DNA of 41,465 bases from Beijerinckia mobilis (lineage in GTDB: Bacteria; Pseudomonadota; Alphaproteobacteria; Rhizobiales; Beijerinckiaceae): assembly GCF_000745425.1 (NCBI RefSeq), contig NZ_JQJH01000025.1, forward strand, positions 1 to 41,465, written 5' to 3'. The position numbers were made by a program, and so were the translations under genes. Shown here piece after piece: positions 16,078-24,529 of this stretch. Positions within the stretch are counted from its first letter, which is position 1; each line of letters starts with the position of its first letter. The notes beneath the pieces were generated by a model. The model saw nothing but the letters and a program-made list of their open reading frames with translations, ran no database searches and was not told the origin of the DNA.

Positions 16078-18243
16078 TCAGCGAAATACCGGACCTGCCG
16101 CGAGGCGCTGCTTTTCCTGCTGCGACAGGCTCGTCGCAATATCCTTCAGAATTTCGAAGCCGCGCGGCGTCAGCGTCGCGGGCCGGAGGATTTGCGCCGG
16201 TTCGGCATTGGCGGTCGATGGTTCGCGGGACTTCGATTGGCTCGTCGCAACCGCCTCGGGTAATTCGCGGCCGGGCAGGGGCTTTAATTCTATGCCTTGA
16301 TGTGCATAGGCCATAATATCATGCCATGTCGCCGCAGGCAGGGAGCCGCCCGTCATATTGTTCATCGGGCTATCGTCATCGTTACCGAACCAGATCGCGC
16401 CGACATAATTGCCGGTGAAACCGATGAACCAGGCATCCTTATAACCATTCGTCGTGCCCGTCTTGCCCGCGACATCGATTCCTTCGAGCTGCGCCCTGCG
16501 GGCGGTGCCAGCCTGTACGACCTGCATCAACATCGAATCCATGTCGATGATCGTCTCTTCAGGAATGATGCGCTTCGGTGGCGGTGTGTCGCGATCGTGG
16601 CGGTAGATGATCTCGCCGCCACCATTGGCGATTTCCATAACGGCATAGGCGGGTGTCCGCAGGCCGCCATTGGCAAATGTCGTATAGGCTGATGCCATGT
16701 CGAACACGGTGACTTCCGCCGCGCCGATTGGCAGCGAGACCGTATCTAAGAGCGGTGTGGTCAGGCCCATGAGACGGGCCGTCTCGACGATTTTGGCTCG
16801 CCCGGCCTTCGGGCTGCCATCGCCTATGGCGGTTGCGAGACGGACCGCTACCGTATTGAGCGAACGCGCCAGCGCGTTCACGAGCGGCAGATGCCCAGCA
16901 TATTTACCGCCATAATTGTGCGGACACCAATTGCCGATGCAGATTGGCGCGTCAAGAACCACTGTCGAAGGCTTGAATTTCCCTGTCATCAGGGCCGTCA
17001 GATAGACGAATGGTTTGAACGATGATCCCGGCTGACGCAAGGCATCTGTCGCACGATTGAACTGGCTCGCGCCATAATCGCGTCCGCCGACGATAGCGCG
17101 GATGGCCCCGAACGGTTCGAGCACCACCATAGCGGCCTGTTTGGCGTGATAATCCGGTCCGTGCTGGCGCAATTGTTCTTCAATTGTCGTCTCGGCCTGG
17201 TTTTGCAAACCGGAATCGAGTCCTGTGCGGACCACCAGAACCCGCTCGTCGCCAAGCTTGCCCGATTCGGCAATTTTCTTAACTTCATCATAGGCATAAT
17301 CGAGATACCAGTCCGGGCTGTTGTCGCGGCCTCGGTCGATTGGAGTCGCTGGCTTGCGTAGCGCCGTCTGGATCTGCCCTTCACTGAGATAGCCGGCATT
17401 GACCATATTGTTCAAAACGTCGCTCGCACGGGCGCGGGCGGCCGGCAAATTCACATGCGGAGCATATTTGGTCGGCGCCTTGAACAGGCCCGCGAGCATG
17501 GCGGATTCCGCTAAGGTGAGATCGCGCACCGATTTGCCGAAATAGAATTGCGCCGCCGCCTGAACGCCAAAGGTGCCCCCACCCATATAGACGCGATCGA
17601 GATAGAGGCGCAGAATTTCGCGTTTCGACAGATGGTTCTCGAGCCAGAGCGCAAGATAGGCTTCCTTGATCTTGCGCTCCAGCGTGCGCTGGTTCGACAG
17701 GAAAAGATTCTTGGCCAATTGCTGGGTGATCGAGGAGCCGCCCTGGACCACATTGCTGGCGCGCGCATTGACGGTGAGCGCACGGAATGTGCCGATCACA
17801 TCTATGCCGAAATGTTCGAAGAAGCGCCGATCCTCCGTTGCGAGCACCGCATGGATCAGCGTCGGCGGGAGATCCGCGAAGGCGACTGAATTGTCATGTT
17901 TAATGCCGCGCTTGCCGACGATTGCCCCGGAACGGTCAAGAAAAGTGATGGAGAGATCCTGTTTCTTGAGCCAGTCTTCTGACGTTTCCTGAAAGGCCGG
18001 CATGGCGAGAAACAATGCGACGAGGCCACCGCCAATACCAAGAGTAAAGGCTTCACAGGAGGCTTCGACGAGGATGCGGCGCCACCCGTAAATGTGGAAC
18101 CGCTCCATGAATGTCGAAAAATTGAGATACGACTCACGCAGGCGGCTTTGCGTGTCGTAAAGCGAGGAATCGATCCAGGCGTCAACGGCGAGGAACGCGC
18201 GTCCGAATGTTTTACGCAGACGGGAGAACCACGGAGTGCTCAC
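16078..18243 (-). CDS. Bifunctional penicillin-binding protein (PBP1A/1C class A type)
   Basis: The 721-residue class A penicillin-binding protein polymerises and cross-links peptidoglycan at the inner membrane's outer face. A cytoplasmic tail and one membrane helix (about residues 60-82) come first. The glycosyltransferase-51 domain follows, with TEDRRFFEHFGID (catalytic Glu), GGSSITQQLAKNLFLS and RVYMGGGTFGVQAAA. The transpeptidase domain has QPGSSFKPF (SxxK serine), ARSLNTVA (SxN) and AGKTGTTNGYKDAWF (KTG). All key residues are intact. The frame is open to 18381, but the GTG at 18243 has an exceptional AGAGGGGGGAG site, so it is preferred. It is transcribed alone, convergent with aroA. Confidence 0.92.
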   Translation of the reverse strand: MSTPWFSRLRKTFGRAFLAVDAWIDSSLYDTQSRLRESYLNFSTFMERFHIYGWRRILVEASCEAFTLGIGGGLVALFLAMPAFQETSEDWLKKQDLSITFLDRSGAIVGKRGIKHDNSVAFADLPPTLIHAVLATEDRRFFEHFGIDVIGTFRALTVNARASNVVQGGSSITQQLAKNLFLSNQRTLERKIKEAYLALWLENHLSKREILRLYLDRVYMGGGTFGVQAAAQFYFGKSVRDLTLAESAMLAGLFKAPTKYAPHVNLPAARARASDVLNNMVNAGYLSEGQIQTALRKPATPIDRGRDNSPDWYLDYAYDEVKKIAESGKLGDERVLVVRTGLDSGLQNQAETTIEEQLRQHGPDYHAKQAAMVVLEPFGAIRAIVGGRDYGASQFNRATDALRQPGSSFKPFVYLTALMTGKFKPSTVVLDAPICIGNWCPHNYGGKYAGHLPLVNALARSLNTVAVRLATAIGDGSPKAGRAKIVETARLMGLTTPLLDTVSLPIGAAEVTVFDMASAYTTFANGGLRTPAYAVMEIANGGGEIIYRHDRDTPPPKRIIPEETIIDMDSMLMQVVQAGTARRAQLEGIDVAGKTGTTNGYKDAWFIGFTGNYVGAIWFGNDDDSPMNNMTGGSLPAATWHDIMAYAHQGIELKPLPGRELPEAVATSQSKSREPSTANAEPAQILRPATLTPRGFEILKDIATSLSQQEKQRLAAGPVFR

Positions 18244-18639
18244 GAACTCCCCCCTCTCTTCCGCACCTGGAACGTGGGAAGAAAACCGGTGACGAAACCA
18301 CGAAGATCGTCGTGTCCGAGACGTGACCGCTTCGACGCTGCTGCGCCACGAACGATCTATCCATCGAAACCGGAACGACACAAGCTGGCGACGGCGCCAG
18401 CAATGAATTCAATGTATGACGCGCTTCGCGCATTTCAAATGGTCAAGCTCAGTTTTCACCAGTTTCCACCACGACGGCTTGATCCAAATCTGACCGCCTT
18501 TTGAAAAAAGTCGCAGCCTCAAAAGGATACCCGCATCACAAAATTCACCATAATTGAACATTCTCTCAACGTCGGCTAGGCGCCGAAGAAATGATGATTC
18601 GCTTGCTGATCTTTCATGTTTCCCGGTAATGACAAGCGT

Positions 18640-19128
18640 ATGAACAAGGTTTCCTCCATCGACAAATTCTGGCACGGCAGGCGGCTCGAAGATTTGAATG
18701 AAGCCGAATGGGAAAGTCTCTGCGACAGGTGCGGGCGTTGCTGCCTCGTCAAGCTCGAGGATGAAGATACCGGCGAAATTCATTTCACCGATGTCGCTTG
18801 CCGCTTGTTTGATGCGAAAAGCTGCCGATGCCGGGATTACCCGGATCGCCAGCAGCAGGTCGTTGATTGTATCAAGCTTTCGCCACAGGAAGTCAGTCAG
18901 CTACGCTGGCTGCCGCCGACCTGCGCTTATCGGTTGATTGGCGAAGGCAAGGATCTCCCATGGTGGCATCCACTCGTTTCCGGTGATCCGCGCAGCGTGC
19001 ATGAAGCCGGTATTTCCGTTCATGGCCGCGTTGCCGCAAGCGAAACCGATGTGCCTCTCGAAGATTATATCGAACATATCGTCAAATGGCCCAGCAGGAC
19101 TCCGCGCGCCAGAAAACCGGCGCGTTGA
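18640..19128 (+). CDS. YcgN-like cysteine-cluster protein (UPF0260)
   Basis: The 162-residue protein matches the UPF0260/YcgN family. [20 protein letters not shown] opens it. [39 protein letters not shown] and [10 protein letters not shown] follow, with WWHPLVSG later. The many conserved cysteines suggest a metal or Fe-S centre, by relation to the CxxCxxCC zinc/iron proteins; this has not been demonstrated. An in-frame ATG at 18616 is also possible. The 18640 start gives the length typical of the family, and neither has a clear ribosome-binding site. The C-terminus is basic ([12 protein letters not shown]). It is divergent from the penicillin-binding protein gene. Confidence 0.85.
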   Translation: MNKVSSIDKFWHGRRLEDLNEAEWESLCDRCGRCCLVKLEDEDTGEIHFTDVACRLFDAKSCRCRDYPDRQQQVVDCIKLSPQEVSQLRWLPPTCAYRLIGEGKDLPWWHPLVSGDPRSVHEAGISVHGRVAASETDVPLEDYIEHIVKWPSRTPRARKPAR

Positions 19129-19409
19129 GCCAAGGCCTTTCAGGGTGTGGCAGGGGGGAAGTCAGAGCCTTTTCCGATGACATCGATTCGCTTTGAAAAT
19201 ACAATTATTTTTCTGAATCGAGGTGTTTCGGATTTATCCGGAACGCTATGACGCGTTTTTTAATGCCGTAAATTCTTTTCCGCATGCCGGAGGCGAGACT
19301 TTCTCCATTCAGGCTGGCGGGTCAAAAAGCGTTCAGCCGCTCTCTATATTGCGCGTGCTATGAATAGTCCGTTCTCAGCGTTCGAGCTGATTCGCCCGAG
19401 GAGTTTTCG

Positions 19410-20000
19410 ATGCGCTATCTTCGTTGCATGAAAGCAGAAGAAAAAGGAAACGGCCGTCGTCTTGCGCTGCTCCTGTCCGGTGCGGCAAGTTTGGGTCTTT
19501 CCATCGCTCTGCTGCCGGTTGCCCCGGCGCAGGCCCAATCGCTTCAGGCTCAGACCATCCGCGAGCAATGCAATCAGAAATATCAGGCGGATAAAGCATC
19601 CGGCCTGCTGAACGGAAGGAACTGGACACAATATTATTCCGATTGCGTGCAGGATTTTCGCGTAGGCGCCGCCAATGCACCCGCCGAGGCAGTGGCCCAG
19701 ACGGCGCCGGCCGTGCCGGCAAACCCGCTGAAACCGACCAAACCCGCGACGCCGACCGCGCCAAAGCCGCAGCTCGTGCCGGAACATCCGGAGGCGGCCG
19801 TAACCGGGACGGCGGTTTTCCCGCCCGCCGTTTCAGCGAAATATCAGGCTGAGAAGCCTGCAAAGGGGCGGCAGAAGACCTGTCTTGACCAATATAACGC
19901 GAACAAGGCCGCGGGTGGTGCTGGCAATGGCGGCCTGAAATGGATTCAGAAAGGCGGCGGATATTACAGCGAATGCAACAAACGTCTGAAGGGTGAGTGA
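19410..20000 (+). CDS. Exported two-repeat cysteine protein, function unknown
   Basis: The 196-residue protein has a basic N-terminus and a signal peptide ending near APAQAQS (about residue 43). The mature protein has two copies of one short module, around residues 50-84 and 155-193. Each contains C-x3-Y-x-A-x-K-A, a glycine-rich turn, W-x-Q, YYS-[DE]-C and a basic end. An alanine/proline-rich linker of about 70 residues separates them. Each copy has two cysteines, so one disulphide per module in the periplasm is likely. GAGGAG lies six bases upstream of the ATG. No known domain name can be given with confidence. It stands alone, with hairpins after the stop. Confidence 0.8.
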   Translation: MRYLRCMKAEEKGNGRRLALLLSGAASLGLSIALLPVAPAQAQSLQAQTIREQCNQKYQADKASGLLNGRNWTQYYSDCVQDFRVGAANAPAEAVAQTAPAVPANPLKPTKPATPTAPKPQLVPEHPEAAVTGTAVFPPAVSAKYQAEKPAKGRQKTCLDQYNANKAAGGAGNGGLKWIQKGGGYYSECNKRLKGE

Positions 20001-20020
20001 TCCTCGATCGACGCCTTTCG

Positions 20021-20125
20021 CAGGAAAGAACACAAGCTAAAGGTGGGTGCTCTTTCCTGTAACATTGTCGCATATACAAATAATGAGCATCGCTCGTGAA
20101 ACCGATCTATCGAGCGGTGCTCATT
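20021..20125 (+). terminator. Two hairpins between the two-repeat protein and the VOC gene
   Basis: CAGGAAAGA pairs with TCTTTCCTG (20021-20029 with 20051-20059). Then a 15-bp stem with one mismatch (20082-20096 with 20111-20125) surrounds a 14-base loop. They lie between convergent genes and probably serve as bidirectional transcription ends, although T tracts are weak. Confidence 0.5.
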
Positions 20126-20192
20126 CCACATGTCAGCAGATTTCTTGTCATCGATCCTGAATGCTCGAAGAGCGGTGTCTGGTTATCCGTGA

Positions 20193-21005
20193 TTACGTAT
20201 TCGGACTGACGAGCGCGAACAAAGCGCCCTGTGGGTCAAAGCCCAGGGCAATCCATTGATCGCCTGGGACCTGATGCGGGCCATGGGTCAACGTGCCACC
20301 ATTCTCTTTTATCCGGCCGATGGCGGCCTCGATGGAATCGACGTAAAAGTAATAGGTCCAGAAGGGAAGGGGGATTTCCGTGGGCTTGGTCATCATAGCC
20401 CCGATGGCTTGTCCGCCATTGTAGGAAAAGAGCTGATAAATACCCATAGCGCCTATATCCATGGGCTGATCCTTCGTCCAGCCGAACAAGGCGCTGTAGA
20501 ACGTGAAAGCCTCTTCCCAGGCCGAGGACTGGAGTTCATGCCAACCGACGAGGCCTGGTGTGCATGGCGGCGGCGGTTCTGATCGCGGCATTTCCCCTGA
20601 CGATTTGAACAGAACAAAGACCGCGCCTTGTGGGTCTGCAGCCACGGCGAAACGGCCGACCGTGGGAATATCGTCCGGCTTGCGAAGAATTTTTCCGCCG
20701 AGTGCGACGACACGGGTCGCGCTTACATCCACATCATCGACGTTGATGTAGCCGATCCAGCCCGGGCGTGCGCCTTGATCACGGGCTTCTGGCGGCAAGG
20801 TCATCATTCCCGCCACGGGAATCTGATGTGTCATAAATAATGTATAGGGCATGCCGCCGGGGGCTGCCTGTGCGCCCCAGCCTATGACATTTCGATAGAA
20901 AACTTCGGCCGCCTTGGTGTCGCTTGTCATAAGCTCATACCAGACGAAAATGCCGTGCTTTGTTTGTGTCGCTGAATGTTCGTCTGTTGCGATGTTGTCA
21001 GCCAT
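20193..21005 (-). CDS. Two-domain VOC (glyoxalase-fold) protein
   Basis: The 270-residue soluble protein is a tandem vicinal-oxygen-chelate protein. Repeat one runs about residues 18-135 (FVWYELMTSDTKAAEVFYRN, IGYINVDDVDVSATRVVALG, AVAADPQGAVFVLFK). Repeat two runs about 148-268 (GWHELQSSAWEEAFTFYSAL, YYFYVDSIEAAIGRIKENGG, ALGFDPQGALFALVSP). The pattern fits the COG3324-type group. Several such proteins bind metals or small toxic compounds, but the substrate is unknown. GGAGGGG precedes the ATG. The gene is divergent from a MarR regulator, which may control it. Confidence 0.87.
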   Translation of the reverse strand: MADNIATDEHSATQTKHGIFVWYELMTSDTKAAEVFYRNVIGWGAQAAPGGMPYTLFMTHQIPVAGMMTLPPEARDQGARPGWIGYINVDDVDVSATRVVALGGKILRKPDDIPTVGRFAVAADPQGAVFVLFKSSGEMPRSEPPPPCTPGLVGWHELQSSAWEEAFTFYSALFGWTKDQPMDIGAMGIYQLFSYNGGQAIGAMMTKPTEIPLPFWTYYFYVDSIEAAIGRIKENGGTLTHGPHQVPGDQWIALGFDPQGALFALVSPNT

Positions 21006-21092
21006 GAACCCCTCCCATTCCGATCGGCTTCGCGAAGAAAAGATACCTGGAGTATGTTCGAATGTTTCCGAACCGCTCCACTTGGAAAAGTT

Positions 21093-21150
21093 AGAGCATT
21101 TTCAATGATTTTGAATCGCGTAGCGATGCAATCCGAACCGAATATGCTCT
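21093..21150. repeat. Palindromic element with nested dyads
   Basis: AGAGCATTTTC (21093-21103) pairs with GAATATGCTCT (21140-21150), one mismatch. Inside lies ATCGC-GTA-GCGAT (21115-21127). The layout and core resemble the element near 11868-11925, and the left arm resembles the stem at 3121. It lies between the divergent VOC and marR genes and is probably a dispersed repeat. Confidence 0.5.
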
Positions 21151-21206
21151 ATGCGCAGACAAATACGTGACGGTATTCCATAAATCGGAACCATCCATGA
21201 ACAATC

Positions 21207-21237
21207 TTGACAAAAAACATTGATATCAACATATATG
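21207..21237 (+). promoter_or_regulatory. marR promoter with embedded operator-like palindrome
   Basis: A consensus TTGACA (21207-21212) stands 18-19 bases before an ATATAT/TATATG-type -10 (21231-21237). The spacer holds the perfect 10-bp palindrome TTGATATCAA (21220-21229), placed where a bound MarR dimer would block RNA polymerase. The -10 is so close to the ATG at 21242 that the transcript may be leaderless. Confidence 0.55.
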
Positions 21238-21241
21238 GGTC

Positions 21242-21712
21242 ATGTCAAACACCCCAGTCATTCCCTTTGAAACCACCATTCTCGTTCGCGACAGCTGTCT
21301 TTGTTTACATATGCAGAAAGCGGCGCGATCGCTGGCGCGTCATTTCGATGAAGTGCTGCGTCCTTTCGGTCTGACGAATGGTCAGTTTTCATTGCTGATG
21401 GCGCTCAACCAGCCGGTACCGCCGGGAATGGGAGCGGTCGCCGGGATCCTCGGAATGGATCGTACCACTTTGACCGCTGCTTTGAAGCCGCTGGAACGCC
21501 ATGGTCTGTTGGAGATTGTGCAGGATATGGCGGATCGGCGCAGTAAGCGCCTCCGTCTGATGCCGCGGGGGCACGCGGTTCTGGCAGCGGCTCTTCCCGC
21601 CTGGCGGAACGCGCATGCGGAGCTTGAGCAGAGGCTGACGAAAAACCAAGCGGAACGGTTGCGTCAGGACCTCGTGGCTTTGACGACGCTCGCATCTGGC
21701 GAGATGCCATAA
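21242..21712 (+). CDS. MarR-family transcriptional regulator
   Basis: The 156-residue winged-helix repressor has dimerisation helices at both ends. Its DNA-binding core is FGLTNGQFSLLMALNQP, then VAGILGMDRTTLTAALKPLE and the wing DMADRRSKRLRLMPRG. This is the typical MarR order, including D-x-R-D/S at the wing. Two cysteines lie near the N-terminus (CLCLH), which could allow oxidant sensing as in some MarR proteins; this is inference. No Shine-Dalgarno is seen before 21242, and the predicted -10 ends only a few bases upstream, so either translation is leaderless or it begins at the ATG at 21311. It probably controls itself and the divergent VOC gene. Confidence 0.9.
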   Translation: MSNTPVIPFETTILVRDSCLCLHMQKAARSLARHFDEVLRPFGLTNGQFSLLMALNQPVPPGMGAVAGILGMDRTTLTAALKPLERHGLLEIVQDMADRRSKRLRLMPRGHAVLAAALPAWRNAHAELEQRLTKNQAERLRQDLVALTTLASGEMP

Positions 21713-21732
21713 GACAGTATGACAACAGAAAA

Positions 21733-21757
21733 GGTCCCGGAATGATATTCCGAGACC
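21733..21757 (-). terminator. Rho-independent terminator for the minus-strand gene at 21811
   Basis: GGTC and CGGAAT pair with ATTCCG and GACC across one mismatch (21733-21743 with 21747-21757). Read on the minus strand, the stem is followed by TTTTCTGTT. A second hairpin of CCGGA type lies immediately before it (21777-21795). The structure also stands just after marR and may serve both directions. Confidence 0.65.
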
Positions 21758-21810
21758 CCATCATAAAACACAGTCTCCGGACAATCATTATCCGGTCGAA
21801 AGGACGCTTT

Positions 21811-22476
21811 TTACAGTTCGAGGCCGATGGCAATCGCAGTCACAGGCGTCTCGACGAGATCGATTTTCTCCTTGCGCTTCGGACGGAAGCGCAGCTTCGA
21901 GCGCAAGGAGGTGGAGAGCTGTTTCTCGACAACGCTGACTTTCGGGAATTCCTTGATCTGTTCTTTGAACGTATCATAAAGCGATTGATAATCCTCGGCA
22001 TCCTGCGCCCAGAAACGCAGTTGGACAGCGAAGACGCGCTGATAGCTTTTTACAAGGTCGGCGACGAGGGCGGGATCCTCCGGCACCAGCCACCGCGGTT
22101 CGAATTTGGCATTATCCGAACTCATGCAGCGAATGCCGGTTTCCAGATAATAGAAATAGCCTTCTGCGACACCATTCGTGCCGGCCAACACATGCGCGCC
22201 CGTATCCGGATTGTAGAGGTCATAGCCGGTCTCGACCTCACGCGCCGTGCTTGAAGCGAAGACTTCGAAATCACCTAGCTGGTCCTCGTTGACTTCGAGA
22301 ACTTTCTCGGTGACCGCCTCAAGCATCTTGCAGGCATTGGCATAAATGAGACTGACGCCAGTATTACAATTGTTGACCCAGTCGGGAAAGGAATTGTCGA
22401 TGATCTTGGTCAGTCGCGCCTCAATCGGCAGATCGAAGAAGGCCTTGGCAAATTTGACATCATAACCGGTGGTCAT
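21811..22476 (-). CDS. Hypothetical cytoplasmic protein
   Basis: The 221-residue soluble protein has no signal peptide or membrane helix. It is rich in aromatic and acidic residues (FFDLPIEARLTKIIDNSFPD, YFYYLETGIRC, VQLRFWAQDAEDYQSLYD). The C-terminus is basic, RSKLRFRPKRKEK, followed by a short hydrophobic end. No family is recognised. AAGGAAAG lies about 12 bases upstream of the ATG. A clear terminator follows. Codon use matches its neighbours, so it appears to be a normal resident gene. It lies next to lipB on the same strand, 118 bases downstream, but separate transcription is likely given the hairpin between them. Confidence 0.8.
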   Translation of the reverse strand: MTTGYDVKFAKAFFDLPIEARLTKIIDNSFPDWVNNCNTGVSLIYANACKMLEAVTEKVLEVNEDQLGDFEVFASSTAREVETGYDLYNPDTGAHVLAGTNGVAEGYFYYLETGIRCMSSDNAKFEPRWLVPEDPALVADLVKSYQRVFAVQLRFWAQDAEDYQSLYDTFKEQIKEFPKVSVVEKQLSTSLRSKLRFRPKRKEKIDLVETPVTAIAIGLEL

Positions 22477-22525
22477 CGGATGTTCGCTTTCCTTGTAGCA
22501 ATGTTCCGGAAGGTTTGATTAGCCA

Positions 22526-22557
22526 AGCAAAAGCGAAGCCAAAGTTTCGCTTTTGCT
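22526..22557 (-). terminator. Hairpin between lipB and the downstream hypothetical gene
   Basis: AGCAAAAGCGAA pairs perfectly with TTCGCTTTTGCT (22526-22537 with 22546-22557), with an eight-base loop. It is located 38 bases after the lipB stop. It could end lipB transcription, although the T run is within the stem instead of after it. Confidence 0.45.
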
Positions 22558-22594
22558 ATGATTTCAAACCGGATGTGGTCACTGGATGCGGTCA

Positions 22595-23341
22595 TTACGA
22601 CCGCGTCTTGCCGAATATGGGCTCAAACGCCTGGCGCAGCGCGAGATCGGCTTCCATCATTCCCACCGGCAGGCCAAGATCGACGAGACTGGTCACGCCA
22701 TAATGGGCGCTCGCTATGCCGCAAGGAACGATGCCTGAGAAATGGGAGAGATCCGGCTCGACATTCAGGGCAATGCCATGAAACGTCACCCAGCGGCGTA
22801 CCCTTATGCCGATTGCGGCGATCTTGTCCTCGGCCATTTCGCCGAGCAGACCGCTCGGCTTTTCTGGCCGGGCGACCCATACGCCGACACGATCCTCGCG
22901 TCTCTCGCCTTTCACATTGAATGAGGCCAGCGTCGCGATGATCCAAGCTTCCAGCGCGGCGACATAGGCGCGCAAATCAGGCGTTCGCTTTTTGAGATCC
23001 AGCATGACGTAAACGACGCGCTGGCCCGGTCCATGATAGGTGAACTGGCCGCCGCGCCCGGCGCGATAGACCGGAAACCGCTGGTCGAGCAGATCAGAAT
23101 CGTGCGCCGAAGTGCCCGCGGTGTAAAGCGGGGGATGCTCCACCAGCCAGACAAGTTCACCGGCAGTTCCCTCTGCAATCGCCGCCGCGCGCTCCTCCAT
23201 TAAAGCCAGCGCTTCGGGATAGGGCACGTAGGAATCGGCGATCCGCCATTCAATGGCGGATTCGGATCCATCCGGAAGCATGGCTGGAGAAAGATTGTCA
23301 CGGGTAAGCACGAAAATCTCCCGGGGCGGAAACCGCTTCAT
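22595..23341 (-). CDS. lipB: Lipoyl(octanoyl) transferase
   Basis: The 248-residue enzyme transfers octanoate from acyl carrier protein to lipoyl domains of 2-oxoacid dehydrogenases and the glycine cleavage system; LipA then inserts sulphur. Family motifs are [16 protein letters not shown] (about 96-111), [18 protein letters not shown] with the conserved Lys173, TFHGIALNV, and GIVPCGI with the catalytic Cys207. An N-terminal extension of about 25 residues precedes the conserved core, so the true start could be slightly downstream. It is a solitary gene, as is common for lipB in alphaproteobacteria. Confidence 0.95.
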   Translation of the reverse strand: MKRFPPREIFVLTRDNLSPAMLPDGSESAIEWRIADSYVPYPEALALMEERAAAIAEGTAGELVWLVEHPPLYTAGTSAHDSDLLDQRFPVYRAGRGGQFTYHGPGQRVVYVMLDLKKRTPDLRAYVAALEAWIIATLASFNVKGERREDRVGVWVARPEKPSGLLGEMAEDKIAAIGIRVRRWVTFHGIALNVEPDLSHFSGIVPCGIASAHYGVTSLVDLGLPVGMMEADLALRQAFEPIFGKTRS

Positions 23342-23625
23342 CCTGCAAGGCCCTTGGAACGCATGATTCAGCGGAATCTGGTTCAGGGATCTTGGACCCA
23401 GAGGTTTGGCTCACCAGAGCGGACCCGGGAATCAGGGCCGCGTCTGTCGCCAGACCTCTCGTAATAAGTGAGGATAATTTGCCCGAAACGAAAGTCCGGG
23501 GAAAGTCCGGCCTTCATCGGTATTGAAGCGATTGATTGTGAAAGGCGGCTTGCCATGCCGTCATTGATTTGTTAGACGACGCCCCAGTCGCCGGTTCGAA
23601 AGCAACTTTTCAACGGCAACGATTC

Positions 23626-23710
23626 GCGGCCATGGCGGAATTGGTAGACGCGCTAGCTTGAGGTGCTAGTTGGGAGACCAGTGGAGGTTCGAGTCCTCTT
23701 GGCCGCACCA
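23626..23710 (+). tRNA. tRNA-Leu (anticodon GAG)
   Basis: A complete cloverleaf can be drawn: acceptor GCGGCCA with TGGCCGC, D-arm with GGTAGACGC, anticodon stem CTAGC/GCTAG around the loop TTGAGGT (anticodon GAG), a long variable arm as expected for class II tRNA-Leu, and T-loop GTTCGAGTC. The discriminator A and encoded CCA close it. It reads CUU/CUC leucine codons. Its 3' end is a typical integrase attachment target, and the DNA after it looks decayed. Confidence 0.97.
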
Positions 23711-24329
23711 TCCTGATTTCAGGATGTTGGTGCTCTTAAGGCTTATTGGCTATCGCCCGCACCTATGAAAGTGGTGCGGGATACGAGGCTAGGGTTACGA
23801 CTACAGCACCACCTTGCTTGATAGCTGTCACGGTTTCACGCCTGTAACTGGTAGCCATCTAACAGCCGCGTCCTAGTCCCTTGATGAACATAAGCTGTGA
23901 CTTCGCCGACTTTCCCCTTTGTCACAAAACTCACGTAGCCCACTGCCGAATCTTTCCTTGATCGGTGGCTTGCGATTCATCTGCGCGATCCTCGTCGTTT
24001 GGTGATCAAGCTGGAGCCGATCGACGCTTCCCGCGTCGGCAGAATCACGCCTGTGACAACGTGATCATCTCGATCAGGAACAACCTCCGAGTGCTGTGAA
24101 GGTGCCGCCAAAGAGGGCGCATCGATTCCGTCGGATGAAACCTTCATAAGGATTTTGCGCGGCCGGACGTCTCCGGGTGCGTTTCGCCGTCGATCCTGCA
24201 AGTGGATTTCGCGGGTCGTGCCGCCTTTACGAAATCTATATGCCGCGCCGCTGCGTCTTTATGCCCGCCATATGGCTAGCGGGATAGCACTGCCATCGAA
24301 CCGTTCTTGAAACCCTCGGGGAGGTTGCG
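23711..24329. other. Decayed or gene-free region after tRNA-Leu
   Basis: No supported gene lies in these 619 bases. Two hairpins follow the tRNA: ATCCTG/CAGGAT (23710-23725) and the stronger CCCGCACC/GGTGCGGG (23756-23780); either may end the tRNA transcript. A 31-codon minus-strand frame (23763-23858) is too short to interpret. Bases 23900-24250 have no open frame with a ribosome-binding site. The last 90 bases must hold the kdp promoter and contain GCCATATGGC (24267-24276) inside CCCGC/GCGGG arms, a possible KdpE or other regulator site. Confidence 0.5.
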
Positions 24330-24425
24330 ATGGGTACGATCTATTTTTTCGGCGGAGCGGCGTTCTTCGCGCTCAGCCTTTGGTTCGTCGATTTTGCCGA
24401 CCGATTGATGCGGAGCGGGTCATGA
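24330..24425 (+). CDS. Small membrane peptide at the head of the kdp operon
   Basis: A 31-residue peptide begins MGTIYFFGGAAFFALSLWF and ends VDFADRLMRSGS. One hydrophobic helix (about residues 4-22) is followed by a short charged tail. GGGGAGG lies five to six bases upstream of the ATG, a strong signal. Its TGA overlaps the kdpF ATG in ATGA, implying translational coupling. Small upstream frames of this sort occur before kdpF in some other bacteria, but I know no assigned function. It could be an extra Kdp subunit-like peptide or a translational leader. It is too short for most gene finders. Confidence 0.7.
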   Translation: MGTIYFFGGAAFFALSLWFVDFADRLMRSGS

Positions 24426-24514
24426 TCGCGCTTTACGCCGTCTTCGGTTCCGTCGTTGTCGCGCTTCTCGCCTATCTCGTCGTCGCGTTGATCCGGCCTG
24501 AACTCTTCCCCTAA
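24422..24514 (+). CDS. kdpF: K+-transporting ATPase small subunit KdpF
   Basis: The 30-residue peptide (MIALYAVFGSVVVALLAYLV, then VALIRPELFP) has the family shape: one membrane helix followed by the conserved short R-P-E/K-x-F tail. KdpF stabilises the KdpABC complex in the inner membrane. It overlaps the preceding peptide by four bases and stands 15 bases before kdpA. It is short enough to be missed by automated annotation. Confidence 0.9.
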   Translation: MIALYAVFGSVVVALLAYLVVALIRPELFP

Positions 24515-24529
24515 ACAACAGAGGTCATC

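Noticed and set aside
23490-23510. Repeated GAAAGTCCGG words resembling the conserved RNase P RNA segment
   Set aside because: Only the short word matches; the surrounding RNase P helices and second conserved region are absent.
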